From Serratia sp. FDAARGOS_506 (GTDB taxonomy: Bacteria; Pseudomonadota; Gammaproteobacteria; Enterobacterales; Enterobacteriaceae), in the NCBI RefSeq assembly GCF_003812745.1, contig NZ_CP033831.1:3968001-4032000 (forward strand): DNA of 64,000 bases, read 5' to 3'. The translations under genes were made by a program, and so were the position numbers. Positions within the stretch are counted from its first letter, which is position 1; every line of letters begins with the position of its first letter. Shown in pieces: positions 37,655-47,332 of the stretch. A model generated the notes under the pieces. That model did not search any database. It saw only the letters and a list, made by a program, of their open reading frames with translations, and was not told where the DNA came from.

Positions 37655-40263
37655 TGTTGTTCCCCAGGTTGTGAGAGGGCCTGCTCCAGCCACTCCTGTA
37701 AATTGTCGCCGAAGCGCAAACTGCGCCACAGCTGAAACACGTTTTCCTGATGGCGATAATTCAGGATCACCTCGCGCTTGGCGCTCTTCTGCGGGTTGAT
37801 GCCGTCGATGCGCGCGCTCAGCGTCAACTCGCCCAGGTTGTCGAGATCGACTCGGGCGTGCGAACGGTTGATTTCCATGTAGCGCAGCCAGTCGATCGCC
37901 GCACCGGTCGCCAGGTTGTTGCTGCCGATGGCGTCGGCCATGTCTTTGTCCAGCCGCAGCGTCAGGGTGCCGGCATTGGCGATCCAGCCGTTTTGCACCA
38001 GCCATTTCGGGTGATTCAGGAACAGCGGCAGCTCGCCGTCGACGCGGCCGGACATGGCGAACTGCTTCGGTTTCAGAGCGGTGAACAGCGCGCTGAGATC
38101 GACTTTGTCCAGCTTCAGCACCGCAGCGTCATGCTGCGGCAATCGCAGCGCCGACAGGCTGATATGCCCGTTGAGCATGTCCACGCCGACGTTGCTCAAC
38201 GTCAGCGGCTGCCTTTCGCTATAGGGATAGGTACCCTGCAGATCGGCGGTGATGTTCTGCATTTCGAACAGGTTGGTGAACGATTTGATGCGCAGCGACA
38301 CCGGCTGTTTGGCCCCCAGCAACCACTGATGCTGCTTGAACCGGTACGACAGGATGAAATCCAGGCCGCTCATCTCGCCGTCCTTCAGCCACATGCCGCC
38401 GTTTTTCACCACCCAGTGGCCGCCGGCTTCGAAGCCCTGCTCACGCGCGGCGGAAAACGCCGACTGCGCGTAAAATTCGCCGTCGCGCAGCGTGAGATTG
38501 AGATCCGGCGCGAGCAACGGCTGGAAAACCTTCAGCGACTGTTTCGGCCACCAGCCTTCGCCGCGCAGGCGTTCGCCGTCCCAACGGCCGCGCAGCGCGA
38601 TCGGCCCGATCTGCTGCGCCTGCAGTTTGCCCTGCAGCTGGAAACTGTCCGGCGAACGGCCGTTCAGCTGCAGTACCAGCACCGGCGCCGGCAGATGGCC
38701 GCCATCGCTGAAACTGACCTTATCCGCCGCCAGCTGCAGCTCGCCGTTGAACTGCAGATTTTGTTCATCGCGCCGCCAGCGCAGCGGTTGGTTGAGGCTC
38801 AGGCGCGGCGCGGCGACCGTCACCAGACCGTACTTCAATTTGTCGAAGCCGGTGGAGAGTTTGTCGAGCACCAGCTCGCTGTCCCGCCAGCGGCCGCTGC
38901 CGGCAACGTCCCAGGCGGCCTGCAGCGGCGGCAAGCGGCCGTTGCCCCAGTAGCGCCACTGCCAGTCACCCTTGTCCGGCCAGAAATCCTGCGCCTGGCC
39001 GTCCAGGTGTAGCTTGAAGCGCCCCCAATAACTGTCGCTGGCGCTCAAAATTGCCTGCAGGCGGCCGGTGATTCCGGCGGCGGTCACCTTCACGCCCGCC
39101 AGCGGTAAACGCGCCTCTTCCAGCTTCATTTCCGGCGTCACTTTGCCCCACAGGCGCAGCAACGACCCCGGCTGCAGCACCAGCGTCGGGTTAAGAATGC
39201 TGCCGCCGATCACGCCCGGGATCGACGCAGTGGTGGAAAAATCGGCCAGATTGGCCTGGCCGGTCAGCTGGAAACGCAGATCGCTGTCGGTCAAACCCAC
39301 TTTGCCCGGCCCGAGGGTGAGCACCGCATTGCCCTTACCGTTGTGGCCGGCGGTGATCACGTTCAGCCGCGCGCTGATTTCCGTTTCATCCAATCCTTTG
39401 CTCCAATCGTGCAGCGCGATGCTCAGGCCTCCGTTCAACGGCTGCCCGCTGTACGGCCAACGCCACTCGCCCTGCTTGATGCTGACCCGCTGCGGCGTGA
39501 CCTCCCACGGCAACACCGCCAGCGGGCGATCGTCGTCTTTTTCACTCAGCGTCAACACGCCCTGCTGCTGTTGCCAACGCATGTCCAGCAACACCGGTTT
39601 TTTCAGATAAGCAGTCTGCATTTCCCCCTGCAGCGCGCCTTGCGTCGGCAGGCTGGCCAAATCCAGCGGAATGGTTATCTTGCCGGCGAGGTGCAGCGGC
39701 TGCGCGCTGTTGGGCGGGACGACGGTCAGGCTTTGCAACGTCAGCTGCTGTTTTTCATCCAGCTGCGCCTCGGCGCTGAGATTCGGCCCATGATAATGCA
39801 GGCGTTGCCCGCCAGAGCCGGAGGAAAGCTGCAGCTTGCCGGCATAGCGCTGCCAGGGAATGAGCGTCAGATCATTAATGGTGAGATCCAGCGGCGGCAG
39901 CTGTTGCTGCAGTTGGTCAAGCGCCAGCGGGGCGCTGTTGGCGCCGCCGCCCGGCAGTTTTGATAAACAGGCGCTGTCGACGCTGACCTTATCGCTCGAC
40001 AGCTGCCAGCGGCCTTGGCGATAAGCCAACCGCGTCGGCCCGACGTTGGCCAGCAGGCAATCTTGCGCGGTGAAACGCGCCCCCGCCAACGCCAGACCGC
40101 CTTGGCGCCAGTGCAATTTGCCCTGCAATTCCAGCCGGCTCCCCGCCGGCAACCAATGCGATAGCACCCCCGGCAGCCAGCGCGGCAAGGTTTGCCACAA
40201 CGCCAGCACCAGAATTGCGCAACCTGCCACCGTCCCTATGATTACTTTCAATCGCCTGGTCAT
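37651..40263 (-). CDS. ydbH: AsmA-like intermembrane lipid transport protein YdbH
   Basis: This 870-residue protein has one N-terminal membrane anchor (residues about 5-25) and a very long periplasmic beta-rich repeat region typical of AsmA-like proteins, close in length to E. coli YdbH (879). It is thought to form a hydrophobic groove that moves phospholipids across the periplasm with YnbE. The ATG at 40263 was chosen as it starts the anchor; a further 44 codons upstream are open but not conserved and lack a ribosome site. The ribosome site at 40263 is itself weak. Confidence 0.93.
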   Translation of the reverse strand: MTRRLKVIIGTVAGCAILVLALWQTLPRWLPGVLSHWLPAGSRLELQGKLHWRQGGLALAGARFTAQDCLLANVGPTRLAYRQGRWQLSSDKVSVDSACLSKLPGGGANSAPLALDQLQQQLPPLDLTINDLTLIPWQRYAGKLQLSSGSGGQRLHYHGPNLSAEAQLDEKQQLTLQSLTVVPPNSAQPLHLAGKITIPLDLASLPTQGALQGEMQTAYLKKPVLLDMRWQQQQGVLTLSEKDDDRPLAVLPWEVTPQRVSIKQGEWRWPYSGQPLNGGLSIALHDWSKGLDETEISARLNVITAGHNGKGNAVLTLGPGKVGLTDSDLRFQLTGQANLADFSTTASIPGVIGGSILNPTLVLQPGSLLRLWGKVTPEMKLEEARLPLAGVKVTAAGITGRLQAILSASDSYWGRFKLHLDGQAQDFWPDKGDWQWRYWGNGRLPPLQAAWDVAGSGRWRDSELVLDKLSTGFDKLKYGLVTVAAPRLSLNQPLRWRRDEQNLQFNGELQLAADKVSFSDGGHLPAPVLVLQLNGRSPDSFQLQGKLQAQQIGPIALRGRWDGERLRGEGWWPKQSLKVFQPLLAPDLNLTLRDGEFYAQSAFSAAREQGFEAGGHWVVKNGGMWLKDGEMSGLDFILSYRFKQHQWLLGAKQPVSLRIKSFTNLFEMQNITADLQGTYPYSERQPLTLSNVGVDMLNGHISLSALRLPQHDAAVLKLDKVDLSALFTALKPKQFAMSGRVDGELPLFLNHPKWLVQNGWIANAGTLTLRLDKDMADAIGSNNLATGAAIDWLRYMEINRSHARVDLDNLGELTLSARIDGINPQKSAKREVILNYRHQENVFQLWRSLRFGDNLQEWLEQALSQPGEQQ

Positions 40264-40509
40264 TAAATGATTGCTTCGTTCCTGAGTTAGGCATTCGTTA
40301 AGTCTATGCCTGAATTGACAATAATGATGGCACGAATTTGACATAGGGTGAAGCTGAGCGCGGTCACAGAGGCGATTTGCACCTTTTTGACGCAAACGTA
40401 TGCGGGGTTGTAGATTTTCGTTACATATACATCACATAAATAGGACAGTTTTCAGACTTTTGTTATTGTCGTTACCCTTGATGATTAATAGTCTTGCAAC
40501 CATTCTAAT

Positions 40510-40577
40510 AAAAGTTTAGCTGCTAGCTAACTGTGTACTAGAGAAGCCATTCCCCACACCCCCGTGGGGATTTTTTT
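40510..40577 (+). ncRNA. Candidate small RNA or ldhA leader attenuator
   Basis: A transcript ending at the terminator 40552-40577 would contain a small hairpin TTAGCT-gct-AGCTAA (40516-40530), a single-stranded stretch and the terminator stem with seven Us, the shape of an Hfq-type sRNA. The 5' end is not determined; a weak TTGCAA element lies at 40494-40499. I recognise no known sRNA. Confidence 0.35.
40552..40577 (+). terminator. Intrinsic terminator upstream of ldhA
   Basis: CCCCAC-accccc-GTGGGG followed by A and seven Ts. Confidence 0.85.
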
Positions 40578-40732
40578 GCCGCCTGCGGGCACCGTCGCCT
40601 TCCCTCCACCGTATCACGTCCCCCACAGCTGCCCGGCAGCGGCCATGTCGCCCGCGTCGAGAAGGGCTAACCAATTGTCGAATTTACTAAAATCTGTTAA
40701 ATTGATCACAAAATCACGGTGGAGAAACCACG

Positions 40733-41725
40733 ATGAAATTGGCGATATACAGTACTAAACAGTACGACCGTAAATATCTCGAACTGGTGAATCAGCAGTT
40801 TGGTTATGAACTGGAGTTCTTCGACTTTTTACTCAGCAAGAAAACCGCCAAAACAGCCGCCGGTTGCAAGGCGGTGTGTATCTTCGTCAACGACGACGGC
40901 AGCCGTGAAGTGCTCGAAGAACTGGCGGCGCTGGGCGTCGAGATCCTCGCTCTGCGCTGCGCCGGTTTCAATAACGTCGATCTGGACGCCGCCAAAGCGC
41001 TGGGCATCAAAGTGGTGCGCGTGCCGGCCTATTCGCCGGAGGCCGTGGCAGAGCACGCGGTAGGCATGATGATGTGCCTGAATCGCCGTATTCACCGCGC
41101 CTATCAACGCACCCGCGACGCCAACTTCTCGCTGGAAGGGCTGATCGGCTTTAACATGCACAACCGCACCGCCGGCGTGATCGGCACCGGTAAAATCGGC
41201 GTGGCGACGATACGTATTCTTAAAGGCTTCGGCATGAAGCTACTGGCCTACGATCCGTTCCCGAGCGAACAGGCGCTGGCGCTGGGCGCAGAGTATGTCG
41301 ATCTGAAAACGCTGTACGCGCAGTCCGACGTGATCACCCTGCACTGCCCGTTGACGCCGGAAAACCACCATCTGCTGAATGCCGACGCCTTCGCGATGAT
41401 GAAAAACGGCGTAATGGTGATCAACACCAGCCGCGGCGCGCTGATCGACTCCACCGCCGCCATCGACGCACTGAAGCAGCAGAAAATCGGCGCGCTGGGG
41501 ATGGACGTTTACGAGAACGAACGCGATCTGTTCTTCGAAGACAAGTCGAACGACGTGATTCAGGACGACGTGTTCCGCCGCCTTTCGGCCTGCCACAACG
41601 TGCTGTTCACCGGCCATCAGGCTTTCCTGACCGAAGAGGCGCTGACCAGCATTTCGCAAACCACGTTGCAGAACATCAGCCAGTTGGATCGCGGCGAAGC
41701 TTGCCCGAACCTGTTGAACGCCTGA
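40733..41725 (+). CDS. ldhA: Fermentative D-lactate dehydrogenase
   Basis: This 330-residue D-2-hydroxyacid dehydrogenase reduces pyruvate to D-lactate with NADH during fermentation. It has the NAD motif GTGKIG (near residues 152-157), the Arg in NTSRGALID, the Glu in YENERDLFFEDKS and the catalytic His in TGHQAFLT. It matches E. coli LdhA (329) along its length. A GGTGGAG site precedes the ATG. A strong terminator-like stem follows. A separate short transcript may end upstream of it. Confidence 0.97.
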   Translation: MKLAIYSTKQYDRKYLELVNQQFGYELEFFDFLLSKKTAKTAAGCKAVCIFVNDDGSREVLEELAALGVEILALRCAGFNNVDLDAAKALGIKVVRVPAYSPEAVAEHAVGMMMCLNRRIHRAYQRTRDANFSLEGLIGFNMHNRTAGVIGTGKIGVATIRILKGFGMKLLAYDPFPSEQALALGAEYVDLKTLYAQSDVITLHCPLTPENHHLLNADAFAMMKNGVMVINTSRGALIDSTAAIDALKQQKIGALGMDVYENERDLFFEDKSNDVIQDDVFRRLSACHNVLFTGHQAFLTEEALTSISQTTLQNISQLDRGEACPNLLNA

Positions 41726-41734
41726 GCGTAACGT

Positions 41735-41763
41735 CAGGGCGCCCTTGTGGCGCCCTGTTTATT
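41735..41763 (+). terminator. Terminator after ldhA
   Basis: CAGGGCGCC-cttgt-GGCGCCCTG followed by TTTATTT; read-through to hslJ remains possible. Confidence 0.8.
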
Positions 41764-41775
41764 TGAGAGAAAGCG

Positions 41776-42204
41776 ATGAGAAAGACCACGATGGCCGCCC
41801 TTGCGGCACTGGCCTTAGCGGGGTGCAGCATGAAACCACACACGGCCGTCACGCCAGGCGATCTGTTGCATCACAACTTCGTGTTGCAGAGCGTGGATGG
41901 CGAAGCGGCAAAATCACCGGCAGGCGGCGGCCTGCTGAATCTGGAGTTCGGCGAGAGCCTGCATGTCTCCGGCGCGATGTGCAACCGCTTCTTCGGCCAG
42001 GGGCAATTACGCGACGGCGTGCTGACGGTGAAACCGCTGGCGACCACGCGCAAACTGTGCCCCGATGAGCAACGCAACCGCTGGGATCGAATAATTGGCA
42101 CCGTGCTGGAAAACGGTGCCCAAGTGACGCTAAACGCCCAGCAGCTGATGCTTAAGGGCAGCGGCCATACACTTGTCTATACCCTGCGCGATTGGGTGTA
42201 TTGA
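41776..42204 (+). CDS. hslJ: META-domain lipoprotein HslJ
   Basis: This 142-residue protein has a lipoprotein signal ending LALAGC, residues following the cysteine are SMK, and one META (DUF306) domain with the two conserved cysteines (GAMCNRF and RKLCPDE). HslJ was found as a heat-inducible protein and affects novobiocin resistance in E. coli. It follows ldhA in the same order as in E. coli and has a GAGAGAAAG ribosome site. Confidence 0.93.
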   Translation: MRKTTMAALAALALAGCSMKPHTAVTPGDLLHHNFVLQSVDGEAAKSPAGGGLLNLEFGESLHVSGAMCNRFFGQGQLRDGVLTVKPLATTRKLCPDEQRNRWDRIIGTVLENGAQVTLNAQQLMLKGSGHTLVYTLRDWVY

Positions 42205-42233
42205 TTCTGCACGCCAGGCCTGGCGCCGCGGGA

Positions 42234-42488
42234 TTACCCGGCGCAGCTGCCCAAGCCCAGCGTGCGTTCTTCGCACTGCTTGCCGTTCGGCATCTGGCAC
42301 ATGCGCAGCGCTTCACCGTTCAGGTTATGCGCGATGGTGGTGACGCCGCCGACCGCCGCGCAACCGGCGCTGGTCTGCAACGTATTGATTCTGGCACTGT
42401 TGCCCTGCTGTACTGGCTCTTCGTTATTGCTGCTGCAGGCGGCTAAAAGCAGCACGGCGCTGGCAAGCAGCCATTTTGATGTCGTCAT
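42234..42488 (-). CDS. ydbJ: DUF333 lipoprotein, YdbJ-like
   Basis: This 84-residue protein has a lipoprotein signal (LLLAAC) and a short DUF333 domain with cysteines in SAGCAAVGG, ALRMCQMPNG and EERTLGLGSC. It lies beside hslJ as ydbJ does in E. coli. The ATG at 42488 has AGGA eight bases upstream; a longer upstream frame would not be exported. Function unknown. Confidence 0.87.
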   Translation of the reverse strand: MTTSKWLLASAVLLLAACSSNNEEPVQQGNSARINTLQTSAGCAAVGGVTTIAHNLNGEALRMCQMPNGKQCEERTLGLGSCAG

Positions 42489-42987
42489 TATCCCACTCCT
42501 GAACCCGGAACTGCGCTGTGTAAAATCGCCATTGCTGATAACGCGCGTCACTTGGCGGACACGTTTCGCTATCTTTGATGCAAACTTGTTTAATCTAGCT
42601 CGATATATAAATAATGAAAATATATTCCAGCCATTATTTGTCGTTTTTTTGCGCCGGCGGGACATTTATTTTGTTTGCAGAATATTTCCGTACCGGCGCG
42701 CGGCGCCAAACGTGACGGCGCCACTCGCTGCCAGGCCCCGCCCGCCCGCAGAAAGTGATAACGTCACCGCGGCCGATGAGGCGTTTTCTCCCGCGATATC
42801 GGTATTAATTATCTTCGCGTGCTTTCAGTGAGAGGGCGCATTTTTTGCTACCGGAGAGGATGATATTTGCGTCTATGCTGACGGCGCTAAGTAATTAGCA
42901 TTCCACTATTTTCAGTGAATGATGGCTGAATTCTTCAACCGGCGCGACTTGCTGTCACGCCGGACTTTTTTCACATTAAAATAACAC
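42489..42987. other. Intergenic region between ydbJ and the SMR pump gene
   Basis: This 499-base gap holds the ydbJ promoter region (AT-rich near 42580-42680) and a GC-rich middle. A 189-codon plus-strand frame that overlaps ydbJ antisense and runs into this gap has no ribosome site or protein-like pattern. A T-rich stretch near 42965 on the plus strand is of no clear use. I see no RNA gene or repeat. Confidence 0.5.
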
Positions 42988-43320
42988 TCAGTGCACCGAG
43001 GCTTTGGACAGTAAATTAATCACCAGCACGCCGGCAATAATTAATCCCATGCCGACGATCGCCGGCCAATCCAATTTTTGCTGATAAACGAATACCGCGG
43101 CGACCGACACCAGCACGATGCCCATGCCCGACCAGATCGCATATACGATGCCCAGCGGCATGCTTTTGACCACCATGGACAGCCCCCAAAATGCCACGCC
43201 GTAGCCCAGCACCACCAGCAGCGATGGCCACAGGCGGGTAAAGCCCTCGGAGGCTTTCAACATGGTGGTGGCGATCACTTCCGCGACTATCGCCATCGTC
43301 AAATACATAAATGCGCTCAT
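42988..43320 (-). CDS. Small multidrug resistance (SMR) transporter, EmrE-like
   Basis: This 110-residue inner-membrane protein has four transmembrane helices and the essential Glu14 that SMR pumps use for proton-coupled export of cationic drugs. The strings SEGFTRLWPS and AYAIWSGMGIVLVS match EmrE closely. It ends in NLLSKASVH. It is a single-gene unit. Members close to EmrE export quaternary ammonium compounds; a guanidinium exporter (Gdx) is less likely because of the drug-type motifs. Confidence 0.92.
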   Translation of the reverse strand: MSAFMYLTMAIVAEVIATTMLKASEGFTRLWPSLLVVLGYGVAFWGLSMVVKSMPLGIVYAIWSGMGIVLVSVAAVFVYQQKLDWPAIVGMGLIIAGVLVINLLSKASVH

Positions 43321-43558
43321 GCTTTTCTTCTGTCAGTTTACCGATGCGCAATTATGACGCGCCGGCAATAAATTGTCTTTAAACGGTGAAAACAATTTAT
43401 TGTCGCTGCCCCACAATCGACGAGTAAATACGCCTTTGACGATTTATCACTCGCCACACAAACACGATAAAGCCACGTTCAAACCCTCTGTTAGACTTTT
43501 TTCCATTACTGCGAAAGTGCGCTTTCGCGGCTTTGTGAGCAATGAAAAGGTAACGTCG

Positions 43559-46500
43559 ATGATAACTACAGATGGTAATAATGCAGTCGCTTCCGTGGCC
43601 TATCGCACCAACGAAGTGATTGCCATCTACCCTATCACGCCGAGTTCCACCATGGCGGAACAGGCGGATGCCTGGTCCGGCGATGGCCGGCAAAACATCT
43701 GGGGCGACATCCCGCGGGTGGTGGAAATGCAGTCGGAAGGCGGCGCGATCGCCACCGTGCACGGCGCCTTGCAAACCGGCGCGCTGTCAACCTCGTTCAC
43801 CTCATCGCAGGGTCTGCTGTTGATGATCCCGACGCTATACAAACTGGCCGGCGAGCTGACGCCGTTTGTGCTGCACGTCGCCGCGCGCACCGTGGCCACG
43901 CACGCGCTGTCTATCTTCGGCGACCATTCGGACGTGATGGCGGTGCGCCAGACCGGCTGCGCCATGCTGTGTGCCGGCAGCGTGCAAGAAGCGCAGGACT
44001 TCGCGCTGATCTCGCAGACCGCCACCCTCAACGCACGCGTGCCGTTCATCCATTTCTTCGACGGGTTCCGCACCTCGCACGAAATCAACAAGATCGTGCC
44101 GCTCAGCGACGATACGCTGCGGCAAATGTTGCCACAGGCGGCGATCGACGCTCACCGAAGCCGGGCGCTGTCGCCGGATCATCCGGTGGTGCGCGGCACT
44201 TCCGCTAACCCGGACACCTATTTCCAGTCACGCGAAGCCACCAACCCGTGGTATGACGCCACCGGCCAACACGTGATCGACGCCATGGAGGCCTTCGCCG
44301 CCCTCACCGGCCGTCACTATCGGCCGTTCGACTATTACGGCCATCCTCAAGCCGAGCGCGTGGTGGTGGTGATGGGATCTGCCGCCGGAACCTGCGAAGA
44401 GGTGATAGACACCCTGCTGACCCGCGGCGAGAAAGTCGGCGTGCTGAAGGTGCGGCTGTTCCGGCCATTCTCCGCCCAACATCTGCTCGGCGCGCTGCCG
44501 GACAGCGTGCGCGGCGTCGCGGTGCTCGATCGCACCAAAGAACCGGGCGCGCTGGCCGAGCCGCTGTATCTGGACGTAATGACCGCGCTGGCGGAAGCCT
44601 ACAGCCGGGGTGAGCGCGCCACGCTGCCGCGGGTGATCGGCGGCCGTTACGGCCTGTCGTCGAAAGAGTTCGGCCCGGACTGTGCGCTGGCGGTGTTCCG
44701 CGAGCTGGCGCAGCCGCAGCCGCGCCCGCGCTTTACCGTCGGCATCTTCGATGATGTCACCGGGCTTTCGCTGCCCCTGAGCGACGAAATCCTGCCGCAG
44801 CGCGCCTCGCTGGAAGCGCTGTTCTACGGTTTGGGCAGCGACGGCTCGGTCTCGGCCACCAAGAACAACATCAAGATCATCGGCAACGCCACGCCGCTGT
44901 ATGCCCAAGGCTACTTCGTCTACGACTCCAAAAAGGCCGGTGGCCTGACGGTGTCGCACCTGCGTGTCAGCGAGCAGCCGATCAACTCGGCCTACCTGGT
45001 CAGCCGAGCGGACTTCGTCGGCTGCCACCAGCTGCAGTTTATCGATAAGTACCAGATGGTTGAACGCCTGAAACCCGGCGGCACCTTCCTGCTCAATACC
45101 CCGTACGGTGCCGATGAGGTCTGGTCGCGTCTGCCGCAGGAGGTTCAGGCGCTGTTGCATCAACGCCAGGCGCGTTTCTATATCATCAACGCCGCCAAGC
45201 TGGCGCGCGAATGTCGGCTCGGCGCGCGCATCAACACCGTGATGCAGATGGCGTTCTTCCACCTGACGCAGATCCTGCCGAGCGACGTAGCGCTGCAACA
45301 GCTGCAGGACGCCATCACCCGCAGCTACAGCAGCAAGGGCCAGGAGATCGTCGAGCGCAACTGGCAGGCGCTGGGCGCCACCCGCGCCGCGCTGACCGAG
45401 ATCCCGCTGCAGCCGGTCGACGCCAGCAGCCCGATGCGTCCGCCGGTGGTGTCGGACGCCGCGCCTGACTTCGTTAAAACCGTTACCGCCGCGATGCTGG
45501 CCGGGTTAGGCGATGCCCTGCCGGTTTCCGCCTTCCCGCCGGACGGCACCTGGCCGGTGGGCACCACCCAGTGGGAGAAGCGCAACATCGCCGAAGAGAT
45601 CCCGGTCTGGCAGCCCGACCTGTGTACCCAATGCAACCACTGCGTCGCCGCCTGCCCGCACTCCGCCATTCGCGCCAAGGTGGTTCAGCCGGCGGAGATG
45701 GAACACGCCCCCGCCACTCTGCAGTCTCTGGATGTCAAAGCGCGCGATATGCGTGGCCAGAAATACGTGCTGCAGGTAGCGCCAGAGGACTGCACCGGCT
45801 GTAACCTGTGCGTCGAAGTCTGCCCGGCGAAAGATCGCCAGAACCCGGAGATCAAGGCCATCAACATGGTTTCGCGCCTCGATAATCTGGCAGCGGAAAA
45901 AGACAACTACGATTTCTTCCTGCAGCTGCCGGAAATCGATCCGACGCAGCTGGAGCGTATCGACATTCGCACCTCGCAGCTGATCACACCGCTGTTCGAG
46001 TACTCCGGCGCCTGCTCCGGCTGCGGCGAAACGCCGTACATCAAGCTGTTGACCCAGCTCTATGGCGACCGTCTGCTGATCGCCAACGCCACCGGCTGTT
46101 CATCGATCTACGGCGGCAATCTGCCGACCACGCCATACACCACCAACGCCGAAGGGCGCGGGCCGGCGTGGGCCAACTCCCTGTTCGAAGACAACGCCGA
46201 ATTCGGCCTGGGCTTCCGTCTGACCGTCGATCAACATCGTGCGCGGGTGCTGCGCCTGCTGGATTCGCTGGCGCCGCAGTTGCCGGATCAGTTGGTCAAT
46301 GCCCTGCGGATGGAAGACGTGGCGCCGGAGCCGCGGCGCAAGCAAATCGCCGAATTGCGCACGCTGTTGGCGAGTCTCGAAGGCGAAGACGCACGCCAGC
46401 TGGCAGCGGACGCCGACTATTTGGTGGATAAATCCATTTGGCTGATCGGCGGTGACGGCTGGGCCTACGACATCGGTTTCGGCGGTTTGGATCATGTGCT

Positions 46501-47092
46501 CAGCCTGACGGAAAACGTCAACGTACTGGTACTCGACACCCAATGCTATTCCAACACCGGCGGCCAGCAGTCGAAGGCCACGCCACTCGGCGCGGTGACC
46601 AAATTCGGCGAACACGGCAAGCGCAAGGCGCGCAAGGACTTGGGTGTCAGCATGATGATGTATGGCCATGTCTACGTCGCGCAGATCTCGCTGGGGGCGC
46701 AGCTTAACCAAACGGTGAAAGCGATTCAGGAGGCCGAGGCCTATCCGGGGCCGTCGCTGATCATCGCCTACAGCCCGTGCGAAGAGCACGGCTACGATCT
46801 GGCGCTCAGTCATGATCAGATGAAACAGCTGACCGCCACCGGCTTCTGGCCGCTGTACCGCTTCGATCCGCGCCGCAGCGCCGAAGGCAAGGCCGCATTG
46901 GCGCTGGACTCCCGGCCGCCGAACAGCAGCCTGACGGAGACGCTGCTGAAAGAACAGCGTTTCCGTCGCCTGAACTCGCAGCAGCCGGAGGTGGCCAACG
47001 CGCTGTATCAGGCCGCCGAGAAAGAACTGCAGGAGAAATACGACTTCCTCAGCCTGCTGGCCGGCAAGGCGGAAAAATCCGCCGCAGAATAA
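43559..47092 (+). CDS. nifJ: Pyruvate:ferredoxin (flavodoxin) oxidoreductase
   Basis: This 1177-residue enzyme converts pyruvate and CoA to acetyl-CoA, CO2 and reduced flavodoxin or ferredoxin. It matches E. coli YdbK (1174). Visible parts: pyruvate-binding N-terminal domain (YPITPSSTMAEQAD), a CoA/gamma domain, two ferredoxin-type cluster motifs (CTQCNHCVAACPH and CTGCNLCVEVCPAK), the third-cluster CSGCGETPY and the thiamine-diphosphate domain GDGWAYDIGFGG. The ATG at 43559 matches the family N-terminus; the 62 codons open upstream are not conserved. E. coli regulates it by oxidative stress (SoxS); no clear site is seen here. Confidence 0.96.
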   Translation: MITTDGNNAVASVAYRTNEVIAIYPITPSSTMAEQADAWSGDGRQNIWGDIPRVVEMQSEGGAIATVHGALQTGALSTSFTSSQGLLLMIPTLYKLAGELTPFVLHVAARTVATHALSIFGDHSDVMAVRQTGCAMLCAGSVQEAQDFALISQTATLNARVPFIHFFDGFRTSHEINKIVPLSDDTLRQMLPQAAIDAHRSRALSPDHPVVRGTSANPDTYFQSREATNPWYDATGQHVIDAMEAFAALTGRHYRPFDYYGHPQAERVVVVMGSAAGTCEEVIDTLLTRGEKVGVLKVRLFRPFSAQHLLGALPDSVRGVAVLDRTKEPGALAEPLYLDVMTALAEAYSRGERATLPRVIGGRYGLSSKEFGPDCALAVFRELAQPQPRPRFTVGIFDDVTGLSLPLSDEILPQRASLEALFYGLGSDGSVSATKNNIKIIGNATPLYAQGYFVYDSKKAGGLTVSHLRVSEQPINSAYLVSRADFVGCHQLQFIDKYQMVERLKPGGTFLLNTPYGADEVWSRLPQEVQALLHQRQARFYIINAAKLARECRLGARINTVMQMAFFHLTQILPSDVALQQLQDAITRSYSSKGQEIVERNWQALGATRAALTEIPLQPVDASSPMRPPVVSDAAPDFVKTVTAAMLAGLGDALPVSAFPPDGTWPVGTTQWEKRNIAEEIPVWQPDLCTQCNHCVAACPHSAIRAKVVQPAEMEHAPATLQSLDVKARDMRGQKYVLQVAPEDCTGCNLCVEVCPAKDRQNPEIKAINMVSRLDNLAAEKDNYDFFLQLPEIDPTQLERIDIRTSQLITPLFEYSGACSGCGETPYIKLLTQLYGDRLLIANATGCSSIYGGNLPTTPYTTNAEGRGPAWANSLFEDNAEFGLGFRLTVDQHRARVLRLLDSLAPQLPDQLVNALRMEDVAPEPRRKQIAELRTLLASLEGEDARQLAADADYLVDKSIWLIGGDGWAYDIGFGGLDHVLSLTENVNVLVLDTQCYSNTGGQQSKATPLGAVTKFGEHGKRKARKDLGVSMMMYGHVYVAQISLGAQLNQTVKAIQEAEAYPGPSLIIAYSPCEEHGYDLALSHDQMKQLTATGFWPLYRFDPRRSAEGKAALALDSRPPNSSLTETLLKEQRFRRLNSQQPEVANALYQAAEKELQEKYDFLSLLAGKAEKSAAE

Positions 47093-47096
47093 CCAT

Positions 47097-47128
47097 CAGG
47101 GCGCGAGCGATTCGCGCCCTGTTTTTTT
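47097..47128 (+). terminator. Terminator after nifJ
   Basis: CAGGGCGCGA-gcgat-TCGCGCCCTG followed by seven Ts. Confidence 0.92.
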
Positions 47129-47332
47129 ACCGCGCGTGAAACGTTAACGGCAAAACTTACTTATCAACAAATAATCAACAGTGATGGTTATCGTTTTCAA
47201 GAATTGACATTCTGAATGCTAATATTTAACCAAAACGGCAATAAGCATAAAAATGCGAGCTGTGACCCTTAATTTTTGTGTTGATGGCGTGTATACTCCC
47301 TGCCGCTGAATACTGACGATAAAAAAATAATC

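Larger units (their letters stand above)
40264..40732. other. Divergent ydbH-ldhA region
   Basis: This 469-base gap contains AT-rich promoter-like sequence for ydbH and ldhA and, near the middle, a strong plus-strand terminator at 40552-40577 that ends 155 bases before ldhA. No coding frame with a ribosome site precedes that terminator, so it ends a short untranslated RNA or attenuates the ldhA leader (separate entries). Confidence 0.6.

Noticed and set aside
42262-42831. 189-codon plus-strand frame over ydbJ
   Set aside because: Antisense to the DUF333 lipoprotein and without ribosome site.
43321-43558. Search for the sRNA MicC beside nifJ
   Set aside because: E. coli has micC next to this gene, but no matching sequence or U-tailed terminator is present here.
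47129-47332. PhoP box upstream of the mig-14-type gene
   Set aside because: No pair of GTTTA-like half-sites with the 11-base period could be found.
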